Positions 37,257-47,251 are shown, numbered from the stretch's first letter. The stretch is 64,000 nucleotides of DNA from Pirellulales bacterium (GCA_035533075.1 DATLUO010000063.1:1-64000), one strand, 5' to 3'. Translations and numbers: made by a program. Notes: generated from the sequence alone by a model not told the origin.

Positions 37257-38237
37257 ATGCTGCGATCGTGTTGTCTACGCGCCGCTTTCGTTGCCGCCGC
37301 CTGCGGTGGGGGCGTCTTGTCGCCCGCCGCTGAAAGAGAAGGCGAGGTCCGCTTCGAGCCGACGGCGGACGAAGCCCAAGTGCCAGAACTGTTCCGCCTG
37401 GAAGCAGCCCGCTTTTCCTTCCAACAACGTCGGATCAAGACTATTGCCACGGGTTACGAAGTCTGGGAGGTGACCTTTCCGTCGCCGGTCGAGACGGCCT
37501 TCGTGGAGAACAACACGGTCCACTGCGAGTATTTCCGGCCCCTGAAATCGGGCAAGCAGCCGGCAGTGATCGTGTTGCACATTCTAGGCGGCGACTTTGA
37601 CCTTTCGCGGCTTTTCGCTCGGCAGCTCGCGCAAAACGGCGTCGCCGCGCTGTTTCTGAAGCTTCCCTATTACGGCCCCCGTCGTCCGCAGGGGCCGCGA
37701 GTACGGATGGTGTCGGAGAACCCTCGCGAAACTGTGGCGGGCATGCGGCAAGGCATTCTCGACATTCGCCGCGGCGTGGCGTGGTTGGCCGCTCAAAAAG
37801 AGGTCGATGCTCAGCGGCTGGGCATCTTCGGCATCAGCCTGGGCGGAATTACCAGCGCCTTGGCGCTGGCGGCCGAACCGCGGCTCACGAGCGGCTGCCT
37901 GATGTTGGCCGGAGGCGACGTGGCACAGGTGGCGTGGGACAATCCCGAATTGGCCAAGCTCCGCGACCGCTGGCTGGCGCAGGGGGGCACGAAGGACGAG
38001 TTTCTGGCCCTCTGGAAGAGCATCGATCCGGCGACCTACGCCGAGCTTGCCCGACGAAAGAGAATTCTGATGCTCAATGCACGGCACGACGAAGTCATAC
38101 CGCCCAAGTGTACGGAATCGTTGTGGCATGCGTTGGGCGAGCCGGAGATCGTCTGGTACGAGGCCGGGCACTTCAGCTCTCTTCGCTTCTTGTTCGATGG
38201 ACTGGGTCGCGTCACGCAGTTTTTCCGTTCGCCATGA
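37257..38237 (+). CDS. Exported alpha/beta hydrolase
   Basis: A 326-aa serine hydrolase with a signal peptide (CCLRAAFVAAACGGGVLS). The nucleophile elbow is GISLGG (in RLGIFGISLGGITSALALA), and the acid and base positions are seen as LMLNARHDEVIPPK and WYEAGHFSSL. It resembles dienelactone hydrolase/acetyl-esterase-like planctomycete proteins. Its stop overlaps the next gene's ATG by 4 bp, so the hydrolase and beta-barrel protein are co-translated. Substrate unknown. Confidence 0.82.
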   Translation: MLRSCCLRAAFVAAACGGGVLSPAAEREGEVRFEPTADEAQVPELFRLEAARFSFQQRRIKTIATGYEVWEVTFPSPVETAFVENNTVHCEYFRPLKSGKQPAVIVLHILGGDFDLSRLFARQLAQNGVAALFLKLPYYGPRRPQGPRVRMVSENPRETVAGMRQGILDIRRGVAWLAAQKEVDAQRLGIFGISLGGITSALALAAEPRLTSGCLMLAGGDVAQVAWDNPELAKLRDRWLAQGGTKDEFLALWKSIDPATYAELARRKRILMLNARHDEVIPPKCTESLWHALGEPEIVWYEAGHFSSLRFLFDGLGRVTQFFRSP

Positions 38238-39223
38238 CCAAGGCAATTCAAATTGTCGCCGTCGGCATGGCGTATCTGCTGACGGCGCCATGGGTGTGCG
38301 GCCAGACCCCTCCGGCGGAGCGTCCGTCGCGCCCGGTCGGTCTTGACGCCGAGGGGCCGGCCACGAACGGGCCGCTGTTGGCCGGCCTGCCGATGGAACG
38401 GCTGGCGGCGCGGTTTGGACGCGCCACCGACGACCAGCCCTTCTATCACGTCACGGCTCCCGAGTGGACGCACGAGCAGCCCAATTGGATCGAGCCGCAG
38501 CACCTGCTTTCCGCAACCGCCTTCGAAGACGTTCCGCACGAGGTGCTGGCCGCGCCCCCGCCGCAACCGGCGTCGTTGTGGGAGCGCTGGCGGCAGCAGC
38601 GTCTGCTGCGTCGCCGCCGCCCGGCAAGCTGGTTTCGCTATCCTTTCTATTTCGAGAAATTCACCAGCCTGATTCGCACCGATGAGCCGATTCACGACCA
38701 GATTCACAACGGGCGCGGGAATCTCTTTGGCGGGCGCCTGGGATGGGATTTTTCGCCCCGCTGGGGCATCGAGAGCCGCTTCGGATACTTGCGTACGACG
38801 ATGACGGACGCGGTCCATCCCTTGCTGCCGCCGCACGAAAATTTTTACTTCTTGGACACAAGCGCGCTGCTTTACTTGAGGGGCGATGTCCGCTGGCGGC
38901 CCTTCATGCTGCTGGGCCTGGGACTGGTCAACGTCGGTTTCATCGACGATCAGGGGGCGCTCTGGAACCAGACGCTGATGACCATGCCTTTTGGCGCGGG
39001 TTTCAAGTTTCGCATCACCGAGCACAACGCTTTTCGGTTCGAGGTGCTCGACAATGTGGTGTTCGGCAACGGCCAGGGGGGCAATAGCCGGGCCATGCAC
39101 GACGTGGGCGTCTCGTTCGCCTACGAGCGTCGCTTTGGCGCCCCGCACAAATCGTATTTTCCGCGACCCGACGGCGGCCGCTGGACCCGTTGTCGCGAGT
39201 GGCTGGAGTCGATGTCGCATTAG
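38234..39223 (+). CDS. Outer-membrane beta-barrel-like protein
   Basis: A 329-aa protein with a signal peptide (IQIVAVGMAYLLTAPWVCG). The mature C-terminal 200 residues have alternating aromatic strands (GNLFGGRLGWDFSPRWGIES, PFGAGFKFRITEHNAFRFEV, HDVGVSFAYERRFG) typical of a small outer-membrane barrel. It overlaps the hydrolase gene by 4 bp. A function in surface presentation or transport linked to the hydrolase is plausible but unproven. Confidence 0.7.
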   Translation: MTKAIQIVAVGMAYLLTAPWVCGQTPPAERPSRPVGLDAEGPATNGPLLAGLPMERLAARFGRATDDQPFYHVTAPEWTHEQPNWIEPQHLLSATAFEDVPHEVLAAPPPQPASLWERWRQQRLLRRRRPASWFRYPFYFEKFTSLIRTDEPIHDQIHNGRGNLFGGRLGWDFSPRWGIESRFGYLRTTMTDAVHPLLPPHENFYFLDTSALLYLRGDVRWRPFMLLGLGLVNVGFIDDQGALWNQTLMTMPFGAGFKFRITEHNAFRFEVLDNVVFGNGQGGNSRAMHDVGVSFAYERRFGAPHKSYFPRPDGGRWTRCREWLESMSH

Positions 39224-39263
39224 CGCTTTGTCCGCGATCGCTGGATGTATGGCGCGAAAACGT

Positions 39264-39307
39264 CGTAGGGTGGGCCGGCGCTCGCAAGCTCGCTGGTCCC
39301 ACCCTAC
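39264..39307. repeat. REP-like repeat, copy F (terminal dyad)
   Basis: Copy gtagggtgggccggcgctcg then caagctcgctggtcccaccctac. Its ends (gtagggtggg and cccaccctac) are perfect inverted repeats. It lies between the convergent barrel gene and sthA and is well placed to stop transcription from both sides, though no T-tract is present. Confidence 0.8.
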
Positions 39308-39327
39308 AGTCGCGCCGGATCGTCCAA

Positions 39328-40725
39328 CTAAAACAGCCGGTTGTACCCGTTCAACGCCGCCACGCGGTATGCCTCGGCCATGGTCGGATAGTTGAACGTG
39401 GTGTTGATGAAATAGAGCAGCGTGTTCTGCTTGCCCGGCTGCGACATGATCGCCTGGCCGATGTGGATGATCTCCGAGGCGTTGGCACCGAAACAATGGA
39501 TGCCCAGCAGCTCCAGCGTTTCTCGGTGAAACAGCAGCTTCAGCATGCCCACGGTCTGGCCGGTGATCTGGGCGCGGGCCAGGCTCTTGAACATCGCCTG
39601 GCCGACTTCGTAGGGCACTCCGGCCGCCGTCAGCTCGCGCTCGGTCTTGCCCAGCGAGCTGATTTCGGGCGTGGTATAAATGCCGGTGGGAATGTCGCGC
39701 ACGAGGGCCCGGTCGCCGTGCCCGCAGATCAGGTGCTGGGCGGCGTAGCGTCCCTGCACGTAGGCCGCGCTGGCCAGCGCCGGCGGTCCGGCGACGTCGC
39801 CCACGGCGTAAATGTGCGGCAGCGCGGTCTGGAAGTGCTCGTTCACGTCGAGCTGGCCGCGCTGGTTGGGCTGAATGCCGATCGCTTCCAGGCCCATGTC
39901 GTCGGAGTTGCCGGTGCGGCCCGCGGCCCACAACAAAATGTCGGTCTTGAGCTGCTTGCCGCTCTTCAAGTGCAGCACGGTGCCGTCGTCGAGCAGCTCC
40001 ACGTGCGTGTACGTCTCGCGGTGACGAAGAATGACGCCCCGGTCGCGCAGATGATAGCTGAGGGCGTCGATGATCTCGTCGTCCAGGAACTCCAGCAGCT
40101 TGTCGCGCGTGTTGACCAGGTTCACCTTGACTTCGAGGTTGCGGAACATCGAGGCATATTCGCACCCCACGATGCCCGCGCCGTAGATGGTGATCGACCG
40201 CGGCGTATCGCCGAGGCTCAAGATCGTATCGCTGTCGAACACGCGCGGGTGCTTGAAGTCGATGTCGGGCGGGCGATAGGGCCGCGTGCCGGTGGCGATC
40301 ACCACGGCGCCGGCCTCCAGCTCGCGGCACCCACCGAATTGGTCGAGCACTTCGACCGTGTGCGGCCCGCGAAATCGGGCGTGACCGTGGAACACCGGCA
40401 CGCTGTTCCGCTCGTAGAATCCCAGCCGCATCTCGACCTGCCGCTCGATCACCGAGCCGGCTGTCCGCTGTAGTTCGGGAAACGAGAAGGAGACGGAGAT
40501 GCCGGCGTCGCGGAAGAGCTTGTTGTTGACGATGCTCGTCATCTGAAAGATGGCGTGCCGCAGGGCCTTGCTGGGAATGGTGGCCCAGTGCGTGCAGCCG
40601 CCGCCGATTTTGGCGTAGCGCTCCACGACGGCCACCTTTTTCCCCTGTTTGGCGGCCTGCATGGCGGCGCCCTCGCCGCCCGGCCCCGTGCCGATCACAA
40701 CCACGTCGAAATGTTGGCTCTCCAT
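39328..40725 (-). CDS. sthA: Soluble pyridine nucleotide transhydrogenase (Si-specific NAD(P)+)
   Basis: A 465-aa FAD flavoprotein that interconverts NADPH and NADH. It has the two dinucleotide-binding sites ([20 protein letters not shown] and [16 protein letters not shown]) and the [16 protein letters not shown] segment. This segment has only one Cys, as in SthA and unlike lipoamide dehydrogenase or glutathione reductase, which have a redox Cys pair. The C-terminal interface ([20 protein letters not shown]) is typical. Length agrees with E. coli SthA (466 aa). It is divergent from the antiporter gene. Confidence 0.9.
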   Translation of the reverse strand: MESQHFDVVVIGTGPGGEGAAMQAAKQGKKVAVVERYAKIGGGCTHWATIPSKALRHAIFQMTSIVNNKLFRDAGISVSFSFPELQRTAGSVIERQVEMRLGFYERNSVPVFHGHARFRGPHTVEVLDQFGGCRELEAGAVVIATGTRPYRPPDIDFKHPRVFDSDTILSLGDTPRSITIYGAGIVGCEYASMFRNLEVKVNLVNTRDKLLEFLDDEIIDALSYHLRDRGVILRHRETYTHVELLDDGTVLHLKSGKQLKTDILLWAAGRTGNSDDMGLEAIGIQPNQRGQLDVNEHFQTALPHIYAVGDVAGPPALASAAYVQGRYAAQHLICGHGDRALVRDIPTGIYTTPEISSLGKTERELTAAGVPYEVGQAMFKSLARAQITGQTVGMLKLLFHRETLELLGIHCFGANASEIIHIGQAIMSQPGKQNTLLYFINTTFNYPTMAEAYRVAALNGYNRLF

Positions 40726-40876
40726 GACTTCCTGTTTTGACCGATTGCGGCCGATTGCTCAATCCCCACCGATCGTGTTTCAAAAGGCCCGAGCGCGATA
40801 TAAAACTACATTAGCACCATTCGATTTCACCAAACGTGCGGTTGAAGCTTCGAGCATATTAAGGTCGAATTCCTCC

Positions 40877-42487
40877 ATGTCGGAACATGCAATTGAAGGC
40901 GCCGCTTCGCAACGGGGCGTGCTGGCGGCGATTGTGGCCGTCGTGCTGGTGTATCTGCTGACCGCGCGGGCCGGCTGGCCGCAGCACGGCACCGAACTGA
41001 TCCTCGAGGCCGAGCATGCCGAGGCGTCGGACGAATTCGTCGCAGGAGACCATCACAAGGGCGGCCAAGTCGCCCAGCGGGCCAGCCTGCCCACAGCCGT
41101 GCCGATGTGCCCGCCGCCCGCCTATTGGATGGTCGCGCCGTTCGCGTTGCTGCTGGGTGCGATTGCCTTGCTGCCGCTGATCCGCGCTTCCGAACACTGG
41201 TGGGAGAGCAATCGCAACAAATTCATCGTGGCGGGCGGCCTGGGGCTGGTCACGCTGCTTTATTACGGATTCGTTCACGCCGACGCAATCGAGTGTCATT
41301 TTCTGGGGCAAGGCCTGATCGAGCGGGCCGACGGGCCGTTTTCGTTCAAGCTTCCGGCGGCGGTGGTCGCCAATGCCATCTTTCAGGATTTCCTGCCGTT
41401 CATCGTGCTGCTGTTCAGTCTCTACACGATCGCCGGCGGCATCCGCATCGAGGGCAACCTGCCGGCTCATCCCATCACTAACACCGCCTTTATATGCGTG
41501 GGCGGCTTGTTGGCCAGTTTCATCGGCACGACCGGCGCGGCGATGCTGCTGGTGCGTCCCTTGCTGGAGACCAACCGCGAGCGGACTTACGTCAGCCATA
41601 CCGTGGTGTTTTTCATCTTCGTGGTTTGCAATTGCGGCGGCTGCCTGCTTCCGTTGGGCGATCCGCCGCTCTTTCTGGGCTACTTGCAAGGCGTGCCGTT
41701 CCTGTGGACGGCGTCGCTCTGGAAAGAATGGCTGTTCATCAACGGCGCCTTGCTGGCCGTCTATTTCACCTGGGACCGTTGGCGCTGCTATCCGCGCGAA
41801 ACTCCTCCCGACGTTGTGCGCGACGAGACCCGCGTCCACCGTCTGCACTTCGGCGGGCTGTGGCCGAACCTTCCGTTGTTGGGCCTGGTTGTGTTGGCGG
41901 TGGCCTTGCTCGATCCGACGAAATCGCTGCTCGGCACCGACTGGCATCCTTGGCTCTACCTGCGCGAGATCATGCTGCTGTCGCTGGTCGGCCTGTCGCT
42001 GGCGTTCGGTCCGGCGTCGGTGCGGCACGGCAACAAATTCAACTACGGCGCGATCGTGGAAGTGGCGGCCCTGTTCGTGGGCATTTTTATCTGCATGCAG
42101 CCCGCCTTGCAGATTCTGCACGTGAAGGGGCCGGAACTGGGCGTCAACACGGCCCCCAAGTTTTTCTGGACGACCGGCGCGCTGTCGTCGGTGCTCGACA
42201 ATGCGCCGACGTACCTCGTGTTTTTCGAGACGGCCCGAGCGCTGCACGCCGACGGCATCCAGACGGCCGGCGGCGTGGGCATTCCCGACGCCTTGCTGGC
42301 CGCCATCAGCCTGGGCGCCGTGTTCATGGGCGCCAACACGTATATCGGCAACGGTCCGAACTTCATGGTCAAGACGATTGCCGAGAAGTCGGGCGTGCGG
42401 ATGCCGAGTTTTTTTGGTTATATGATTTACAGCGCCTTGGTGCTGATTCCGTTGTTTGTCGTGACGACGTTGTTGTTCTTCCGATAA
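40877..42487 (+). CDS. Na+/H+ antiporter-like transporter (NhaD/citrate-permease superfamily)
   Basis: A 536-aa polytopic membrane protein with about 11 to 12 helices. Conserved-looking segments include LLASFIGTTGAAMLLVRPLL, VVCNCGGCLLPLGDPPLFLG, TGALSSVLDNAPTYLVFF and AVFMGANTYIGNGPNFMVKT, which match ion-transporter/NhaD-like proteins. The TM-rich core begins after a 75-residue N-terminal region with one helix and a His-rich segment (GDHHKGG). The ATG at 40877 follows a weak ribosome-binding site. Coupling ion and direction are inferred. Confidence 0.82.
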   Translation: MSEHAIEGAASQRGVLAAIVAVVLVYLLTARAGWPQHGTELILEAEHAEASDEFVAGDHHKGGQVAQRASLPTAVPMCPPPAYWMVAPFALLLGAIALLPLIRASEHWWESNRNKFIVAGGLGLVTLLYYGFVHADAIECHFLGQGLIERADGPFSFKLPAAVVANAIFQDFLPFIVLLFSLYTIAGGIRIEGNLPAHPITNTAFICVGGLLASFIGTTGAAMLLVRPLLETNRERTYVSHTVVFFIFVVCNCGGCLLPLGDPPLFLGYLQGVPFLWTASLWKEWLFINGALLAVYFTWDRWRCYPRETPPDVVRDETRVHRLHFGGLWPNLPLLGLVVLAVALLDPTKSLLGTDWHPWLYLREIMLLSLVGLSLAFGPASVRHGNKFNYGAIVEVAALFVGIFICMQPALQILHVKGPELGVNTAPKFFWTTGALSSVLDNAPTYLVFFETARALHADGIQTAGGVGIPDALLAAISLGAVFMGANTYIGNGPNFMVKTIAEKSGVRMPSFFGYMIYSALVLIPLFVVTTLLFFR

Positions 42488-42702
42488 AAGGAAGCCGAGC
42501 TTCATGCGGGCTCCTCGGCGAGTTCCCGCAAAACCCGGTGCATTCAGGCCGGTGTAAGCCGCAGATCCTTGAGCAGTTCCCGCCGCTCGTTGGCTGGAAG
42601 CGTCCGCTTCAAGTGATCTCGCCGCTCCCGTGTCACATGCTCGCCGCGTCCGTCGCTAAGCTGGGTCCGACTTCGTCAACGAACCGCGATCCACATCTTT
42701 CC

Positions 42703-43645
42703 ATGAAAACGCAGACGGATCCCAAGGTCGATTACGCATTCAAGCACGTCTTTGGCCGCGAAGAGAGCAAGCCGGCGCTCGTCAGCCTGCTGAATGCCGT
42801 GTTGGAGCCGGCCGCCGGCGAAGGCATTGTCGGCCTGGAGTTGCTCAACCCCTTCAATGCAAAGGCCTTCGAAAGCGCCAAAACTTGCATCGTCGATATC
42901 AAGGCCCGTGACGAAAGTGGTCGCCAGTTCTTGGTCGAGATGCAAATGCTGGCCGCCGATGCGTTCCGGCAGCGGGCGCTCTTCTATTGGGCGGCACTTT
43001 ATCAGGAACAATTGCACCAAGGCGAAAACTGGCGGGAGCTGCGGCCGACGATCGCGGTTTGCTTTGTCGATACCCCGCTTTTCCGAGCTGCCGGACTATC
43101 ACTCGACCTTCGAGCTGCGCGAGCGCCGCCGTCAGACGCTCTTTACGGATCAACTGGCCCTGCATATCCTGGAATTACCGAAGTTCAAGAAAGGAATTGA
43201 TGAGCTGGCGACGCCGCTCGACCGCTGGCTCTATTTCTTGCGGAATGGCGAATACCTCGATGCGGAGACCGTGCCCGTTACCTTGGACGTGCCGGAGCTC
43301 CGCTGGGCATTAGGAGACCTGTTTATGATTTCGCGTATCGATCCGGAACGTGAGCTCTATGAAGCCCGGCTGCAAGAGCGGCGCGACAAGGCGTGGTTTG
43401 AACAAACCGTTGAACGAGCCGCTCAACAAGTTGCCGAAACTGCCGCAGCGAAGGGGCGCGAGCAGGGACGCGCGGAGGGACGCGCGGAGGGACGCACGGA
43501 GGCACTGCGAACAGTCATTCCAGCACTGCAAAAGTCGCTGGGGCAGCATGTTCTGCCACTGGAAGAATTGCAGACCCTCTCTTGCGACGAGTTAGAAACC
43601 ATCTGGACGCGGCTGCAAAACGATCTGCTGGACAACCACGATTAA
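42703..43645 (+). pseudogene. Rpn/PD-(D/E)XK nuclease-family gene with frameshift
   Basis: Frame 1 (from ATG 42703) gives KTQTDPKVDYAFKHVFGREE and CIVDIKARDESGRQFLVEMQ, the PD-(D/E)XK-like Asp..Glu-x-Gln site of the Rpn/YhgA-like family. Around 43078-43090 the similarity moves to another frame, continuing SELPDYHSTFELRERRRQTL and FKKGIDELATPLDRWLYFLR to a stop at 43645. The second half has a Gly/Arg/Glu-rich repeat (REQGRAEGRAEGRTEA) typical of these proteins. A single-base loss is the simplest cause. The frames together encode about 313 residues, the normal length. Confidence 0.8.
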
Positions 43646-43856
43646 ATCACGCTTGCCGGTCTATCCGCGTTTGGCGCAGCCGTAGCGCATCAGGCGGTCG
43701 TGCATGGCGGCCTGGTCGGTGTCGGGCGAGGCCCTGGTCAAGGCCCGCGAGCTCTGCAATTGGGGACGATGGTCGGATGCCATCGAGGCAACCCTAAGCA
43801 GTAAAAGCACTTACGTCGATCACGCGGGGCGACGCCGCACCCGCGTCCGCTACGGC
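43646..43856. other. First part of the 755-bp gap before rnd
   Basis: No complete gene is seen. A short minus-strand reading (ends RLMRYGCAKRG and a stop near 43670) looks like the C-terminal end of some coding sequence but is too short to place. Confidence 0.4.
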
Positions 43857-44082
43857 GCCTAAACAAAAGCGACACGCGCGTGTCGCTTTTGTTAAGGCAC
43901 GCACCGCCCGGCGTGCGGCACGCGCTCAAGGTGCTGCAGGATCTCCACGCCCTACTGACGGACGTGCAACCGAAGTCGCACCAGCTCTTGAACGTTGGAC
44001 GCGACAAACGTGTCGCCTGCCGCGCAGGCCGAGGCCCTGCGGACGCTCCGTCGGACCCTGTTCGGACCCTGCCGCCGCGCGG
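43857..44082. repeat. Palindrome-headed repeat element, copy 2
   Basis: Same organisation as 15577-15805: a hairpin (arms 43857-43875 and 43880-43898, one mismatch) followed by a body sharing a 76-bp identical block with copy 1 at 43955-44030 and a 23-bp identical block at 44060-44082. The two copies are about 28 kb apart in the same orientation. Confidence 0.75.
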
Positions 44083-44400
44083 CCTGGAGCGAGGGCGAGA
44101 CGGCCGCCTCAAACCTGACGCCTTAAACCAGTGGGCCGGCGCCCGCAAGCGCGCCGCCCGCCTGGCTTAGCGGAGGCTCCTCCGCGTCGAGCGGATCGGC
44201 AGGTTTTGGTTTCGGCGAGAGATGAACAGCGGTGGCTGGGGCAGAGTCTGGCCGGTAAGATCCAGAAACGCGCGTCAGCGTTGCGGCCAGGCGATGACCC
44301 GGTGCGCTCAACCGGGGCACCGCTTGGCCGCATCGCCTTCCGCGCAGCTCGAAGCTGCCTACGGCCAAGCTTTGCCCCCAGCCACCACCCGTAAACCTGA
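44083..44400. other. Gap between repeat copy 2 and rnd
   Basis: No gene is seen. A degenerate REP-like sequence (gtgggccggcgcccgcaagc) is at 44131-44150. The remainder is GC-rich with no clear promoter. Confidence 0.4.
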
Positions 44401-45579
44401 ATGACACCCCTCATCACGACAGAAAGCCAATTGGCCTCGCTCTGCGAGCGGCTGGCCCGGTGCCCGTCGATCGCCTTCGACACGGAGTTCGTGTCGGAGC
44501 ACACGTATCGGCCGAACCTGTGCCTGATTCAGGTGGCGGCCGGCGGCGAATTGGCGGTCATCGACGCGCTGGCCATCGACGACCTCAAGCCCTTCTGGGA
44601 AGTGCTGGCCGCGGCCGGGCATGAGACGATCGTTCACGCGGGTCGGGAAGAGATTTCCTTCAGCCTGGCGGCGGTGGGGCGTCCGCCCGCCGCACCGTTC
44701 GACGTGCAGTTGGCCGCCGGCTTCATCGGCATGGAATATCCGGCGGGTTACGGCAACCTGATCTCGAAGCTGCTGGGCGGCACGCCGCGCAAGGGTGAAA
44801 CGCGCACGGATTGGCGGCGGCGACCGCTCTCGGAGCGGCAGATCGACTATGCCTTGGAAGACGTTCGCCACCTGGCCCCGTTACGCGACAAGCTTCACGC
44901 GCGGCTTACGGAGCTGGGCCGCGTACCCTGGTTCGAGACCGAGATGGCCGCGTTCCTGCAGGAAGTCGATGACTCGCGCCGCCGCGATCGCTGGCGGAAA
45001 GTTTCGGGCAGCTCGGGCCTGTCGGGCCGCAGCCAGGCGATCGTCCGCGAGCTTTGGCTGTGGCGCGATCGCGAGGCCGCCCGGCGCGATTGCCCGGTGC
45101 GGCGCGTGTTGCGCGACGATCTGATCGTCGAGTTGGCCAAGCGCCGCAGTGCCGACCCCAAGCAAGTTCGGGCGGTGCGCGGCATGGAGCGCGGCGACTT
45201 GCAGCGGTTGTTGCCCAGCCTGTGCCAGGCGATCGACAAGGCCCTGCAGGCGCCCGACGAGTCGCTGCGTGTACCCCCGCGCCGCGAGTCAAGCTCGCAG
45301 CTTACGATGCTGGGGCAGTTCTTGTCGTCGGCCTTGAGCAGCATCTGCCGGGCGGCCGAGGTGGCGCCGAGCCTGGTCGGCGGCGCCAACGACGTGCGCG
45401 ACCTGGTGGCCTATCAACTTGGCGAATACGAGGGGACGGACGGGGAGCCGCCGGTCTTGATGCGCGGTTGGCGGGCGGAAGTGGTGGGCAAGCTCTTGGA
45501 CGACCTGATTGCCGGCAAAGTATCAATTCGCATTCGCGATCCGCGCGCCGAGCAGCCGCTGGCCTTCGAGCGGGAGTAG
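44401..45579 (+). CDS. rnd: Ribonuclease D (DEDD 3'-5' exonuclease)
   Basis: A 392-aa RNase D-like enzyme that trims tRNA and other RNA 3' ends. Exonuclease motif I is FDTEF and motif III is YALEDVRHL with the expected Asp. Motif II reads HAGREEISF: where RNase D usually has HxxxD (for example HAxSED), the acid here is Glu rather than Asp. An HRDC-like region follows at about 200-380. It is convergent with the enolase-superfamily gene, 2 bp apart, with no visible terminator. Confidence 0.86.
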   Translation: MTPLITTESQLASLCERLARCPSIAFDTEFVSEHTYRPNLCLIQVAAGGELAVIDALAIDDLKPFWEVLAAAGHETIVHAGREEISFSLAAVGRPPAAPFDVQLAAGFIGMEYPAGYGNLISKLLGGTPRKGETRTDWRRRPLSERQIDYALEDVRHLAPLRDKLHARLTELGRVPWFETEMAAFLQEVDDSRRRDRWRKVSGSSGLSGRSQAIVRELWLWRDREAARRDCPVRRVLRDDLIVELAKRRSADPKQVRAVRGMERGDLQRLLPSLCQAIDKALQAPDESLRVPPRRESSSQLTMLGQFLSSALSSICRAAEVAPSLVGGANDVRDLVAYQLGEYEGTDGEPPVLMRGWRAEVVGKLLDDLIAGKVSIRIRDPRAEQPLAFERE

Positions 45580-45581
45580 CC

Positions 45582-46778
45582 TCACACCCTCACGTCAAAT
45601 CGGATTTCGGCTGCGCTGGCGAAGGCGGCCTCGTCGATAGTCAGCCCGAAGCCGGCCGAATCGGGAACGCCGACCATGCCGTCCTTGATCTGGTAGCCGT
45701 CCGCAACAATCACGTCGCTGGCGAGCGGATCGTGCTCGGCACGATAAAAGTTGCTCACGGCCCGGCCGACGTGCAACTCCATGTAGAAGCCGACCAGCGA
45801 GCCCCAATTGTGCGGAGCGATGCGACCGCCGTGCGGTTTACCCATCGCGGCTTCCGCCAAAATGCCATCCACGCCGAAATGGTTCATGTCGCCCTGGAAG
45901 ACGTCGACGGCGCCGGCTTCCATGAACGGCTCGTAGGCGGCCAACTCGTGCTGCGTTTCCCCATCGGCGACGAGCGTGTCCCAGCCTCGCTGGCGGATAA
46001 ACGATTTAAGCTCCAGGCATTGCTCTACGATTTCGGGGAACAGTTCTTCGACGAAGGCCAGCTTCTCGTCGCCCAGTTCGTCGAGCAGCCGCTTGGCGCC
46101 GGCCAGGTCATAGCCGTTATTGGCGTCAACGCCGAGCAGCACGTCGGGACCGGCGTGCTTGCGAATGAGCTTGACGACCTCCAGGTCGCGGCGGTCTCCC
46201 TCAACCCGCGGCATCCACTTGAAGCCGCGGCCGATTTTGATCTTGAAGGCCCGGTGGCCGAGCGTCAGCCCCATGTCGATCTCTTCACGAAACCGGTCGG
46301 CCCAGCGATCGCCGTACTGAGGTAGCAGATCGGCAAAATAGATCGAGCCATCGTAGGCGGGGACTTTTTGCGCACCGTCGCCGCCGAGCAATTCGTAGGC
46401 CGGCTTTTTCAAGAGCTTACCGGCAAGATCCCAAAGCGGCATGGTGCCGGCGCCGAACGGCCCCACGACGCGCCGCACAGCCGGCTGGTAGAAATCGAAC
46501 GGATTCTTGCCCAGCAATCCCGCTGCCGCCTCTTTCGAGATCGCACAGTTGCCGATGCCTTCCAGGCCGAGGTTGGTGTAAATCCGCAGCATGCGATCGT
46601 GGCCGCGGTCGCCGTGAACATCGAGCCGGGCGTTCTTGCCCGCCAGCTTATTGCGACGGCTGATCACGTTGAAGCCGACAACCCGCGTGACTCTGGTGTC
46701 GCTGGGAGGTTCAGCGCCTTGAAGCGTTCCCGCAAACAATGCCGCAGAGATCGCGGAGAGAAAGTTACGTCGATACAT
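45582..46778 (-). CDS. Enolase-superfamily protein (mandelate racemase/muconate lactonizing-like)
   Basis: A 398-aa exported protein. A Tat-like leader (MYRRNFLSAISAALFAGTLQ) precedes the mature enzyme. The C-terminal barrel has superfamily metal and acid/base features: KIK at 179-181 (AFKIKIGRG), Asp218 (GVDANNGYD), Glu244/245 (VEELFPE) and Glu274 (ADGETQHE). It probably abstracts an alpha proton of a carboxylate sugar acid or similar substrate. The specific reaction is not identifiable. The start is ATG 46778; the extension to 46868 lacks homology. Confidence 0.8.
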   Translation of the reverse strand: MYRRNFLSAISAALFAGTLQGAEPPSDTRVTRVVGFNVISRRNKLAGKNARLDVHGDRGHDRMLRIYTNLGLEGIGNCAISKEAAAGLLGKNPFDFYQPAVRRVVGPFGAGTMPLWDLAGKLLKKPAYELLGGDGAQKVPAYDGSIYFADLLPQYGDRWADRFREEIDMGLTLGHRAFKIKIGRGFKWMPRVEGDRRDLEVVKLIRKHAGPDVLLGVDANNGYDLAGAKRLLDELGDEKLAFVEELFPEIVEQCLELKSFIRQRGWDTLVADGETQHELAAYEPFMEAGAVDVFQGDMNHFGVDGILAEAAMGKPHGGRIAPHNWGSLVGFYMELHVGRAVSNFYRAEHDPLASDVIVADGYQIKDGMVGVPDSAGFGLTIDEAAFASAAEIRFDVRV

Positions 46779-46876
46779 GGCTGGTTTCCTGCAGCGCCAG
46801 TCTATCGTCTTTGCGGCAATATCGCAAAAGAGTGTCCGGGAACGTCGGCCCTGGGGCGGGCGGCTCACATAAGACG

Positions 46877-47062
46877 CTACGCGGCCTGCTCCAGCTTCAG
46901 CAACGCCGCGAGTGCTTGGCGCGCGTTATCGACACCGCCAACCTGTTCGACGAATTCTTTAATGGCGGACATCTGTTCTTTCGAGAGCTGGCCAGGATGG
47001 CAAAAGTGAAGCGGTGTGGAAGACGGGGCCTGGGCGACGGTTTGGGAGTTCTGCTGGGTCAT
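46877..47062 (-). CDS. Small hypothetical protein
   Basis: A 61-aa protein (MTQQNSQTVAQAPSSTPLHF then QLSKEQMSAIKEFVEQVGGV). It is preceded by a good AGGAG site with 6-base spacing to the chosen ATG (47062); an adjacent ATG at 47065 is also possible. It has a disordered N-terminus and an amphipathic C-terminal helix, with no known domain. The ribosome-binding site supports translation. Confidence 0.5.
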   Translation of the reverse strand: MTQQNSQTVAQAPSSTPLHFCHPGQLSKEQMSAIKEFVEQVGGVDNARQALAALLKLEQAA

Positions 47063-47251
47063 CATTTGCTCCTGCTTGGCAAGTGCTCATTCGCAAATTA
47101 CAGCATCGGCAAATTGAAGCACTCGCCTTTTGGGCAGAACTGCACGACGGTAACGCGGGCGGTCCAGGCAAGCATTACGGGCACTAACCGCGACGGCGAG
47201 AACGCCCTACAATGGACGACTGACAAAGCACTAACGATCCAGGAGAAAGCC

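Noticed and set aside
38036-40783. 915-aa minus-strand open frame over sthA and the barrel protein
   Set aside because: Low-complexity Arg/His-rich translation in a different frame from sthA; no recognisable domain.
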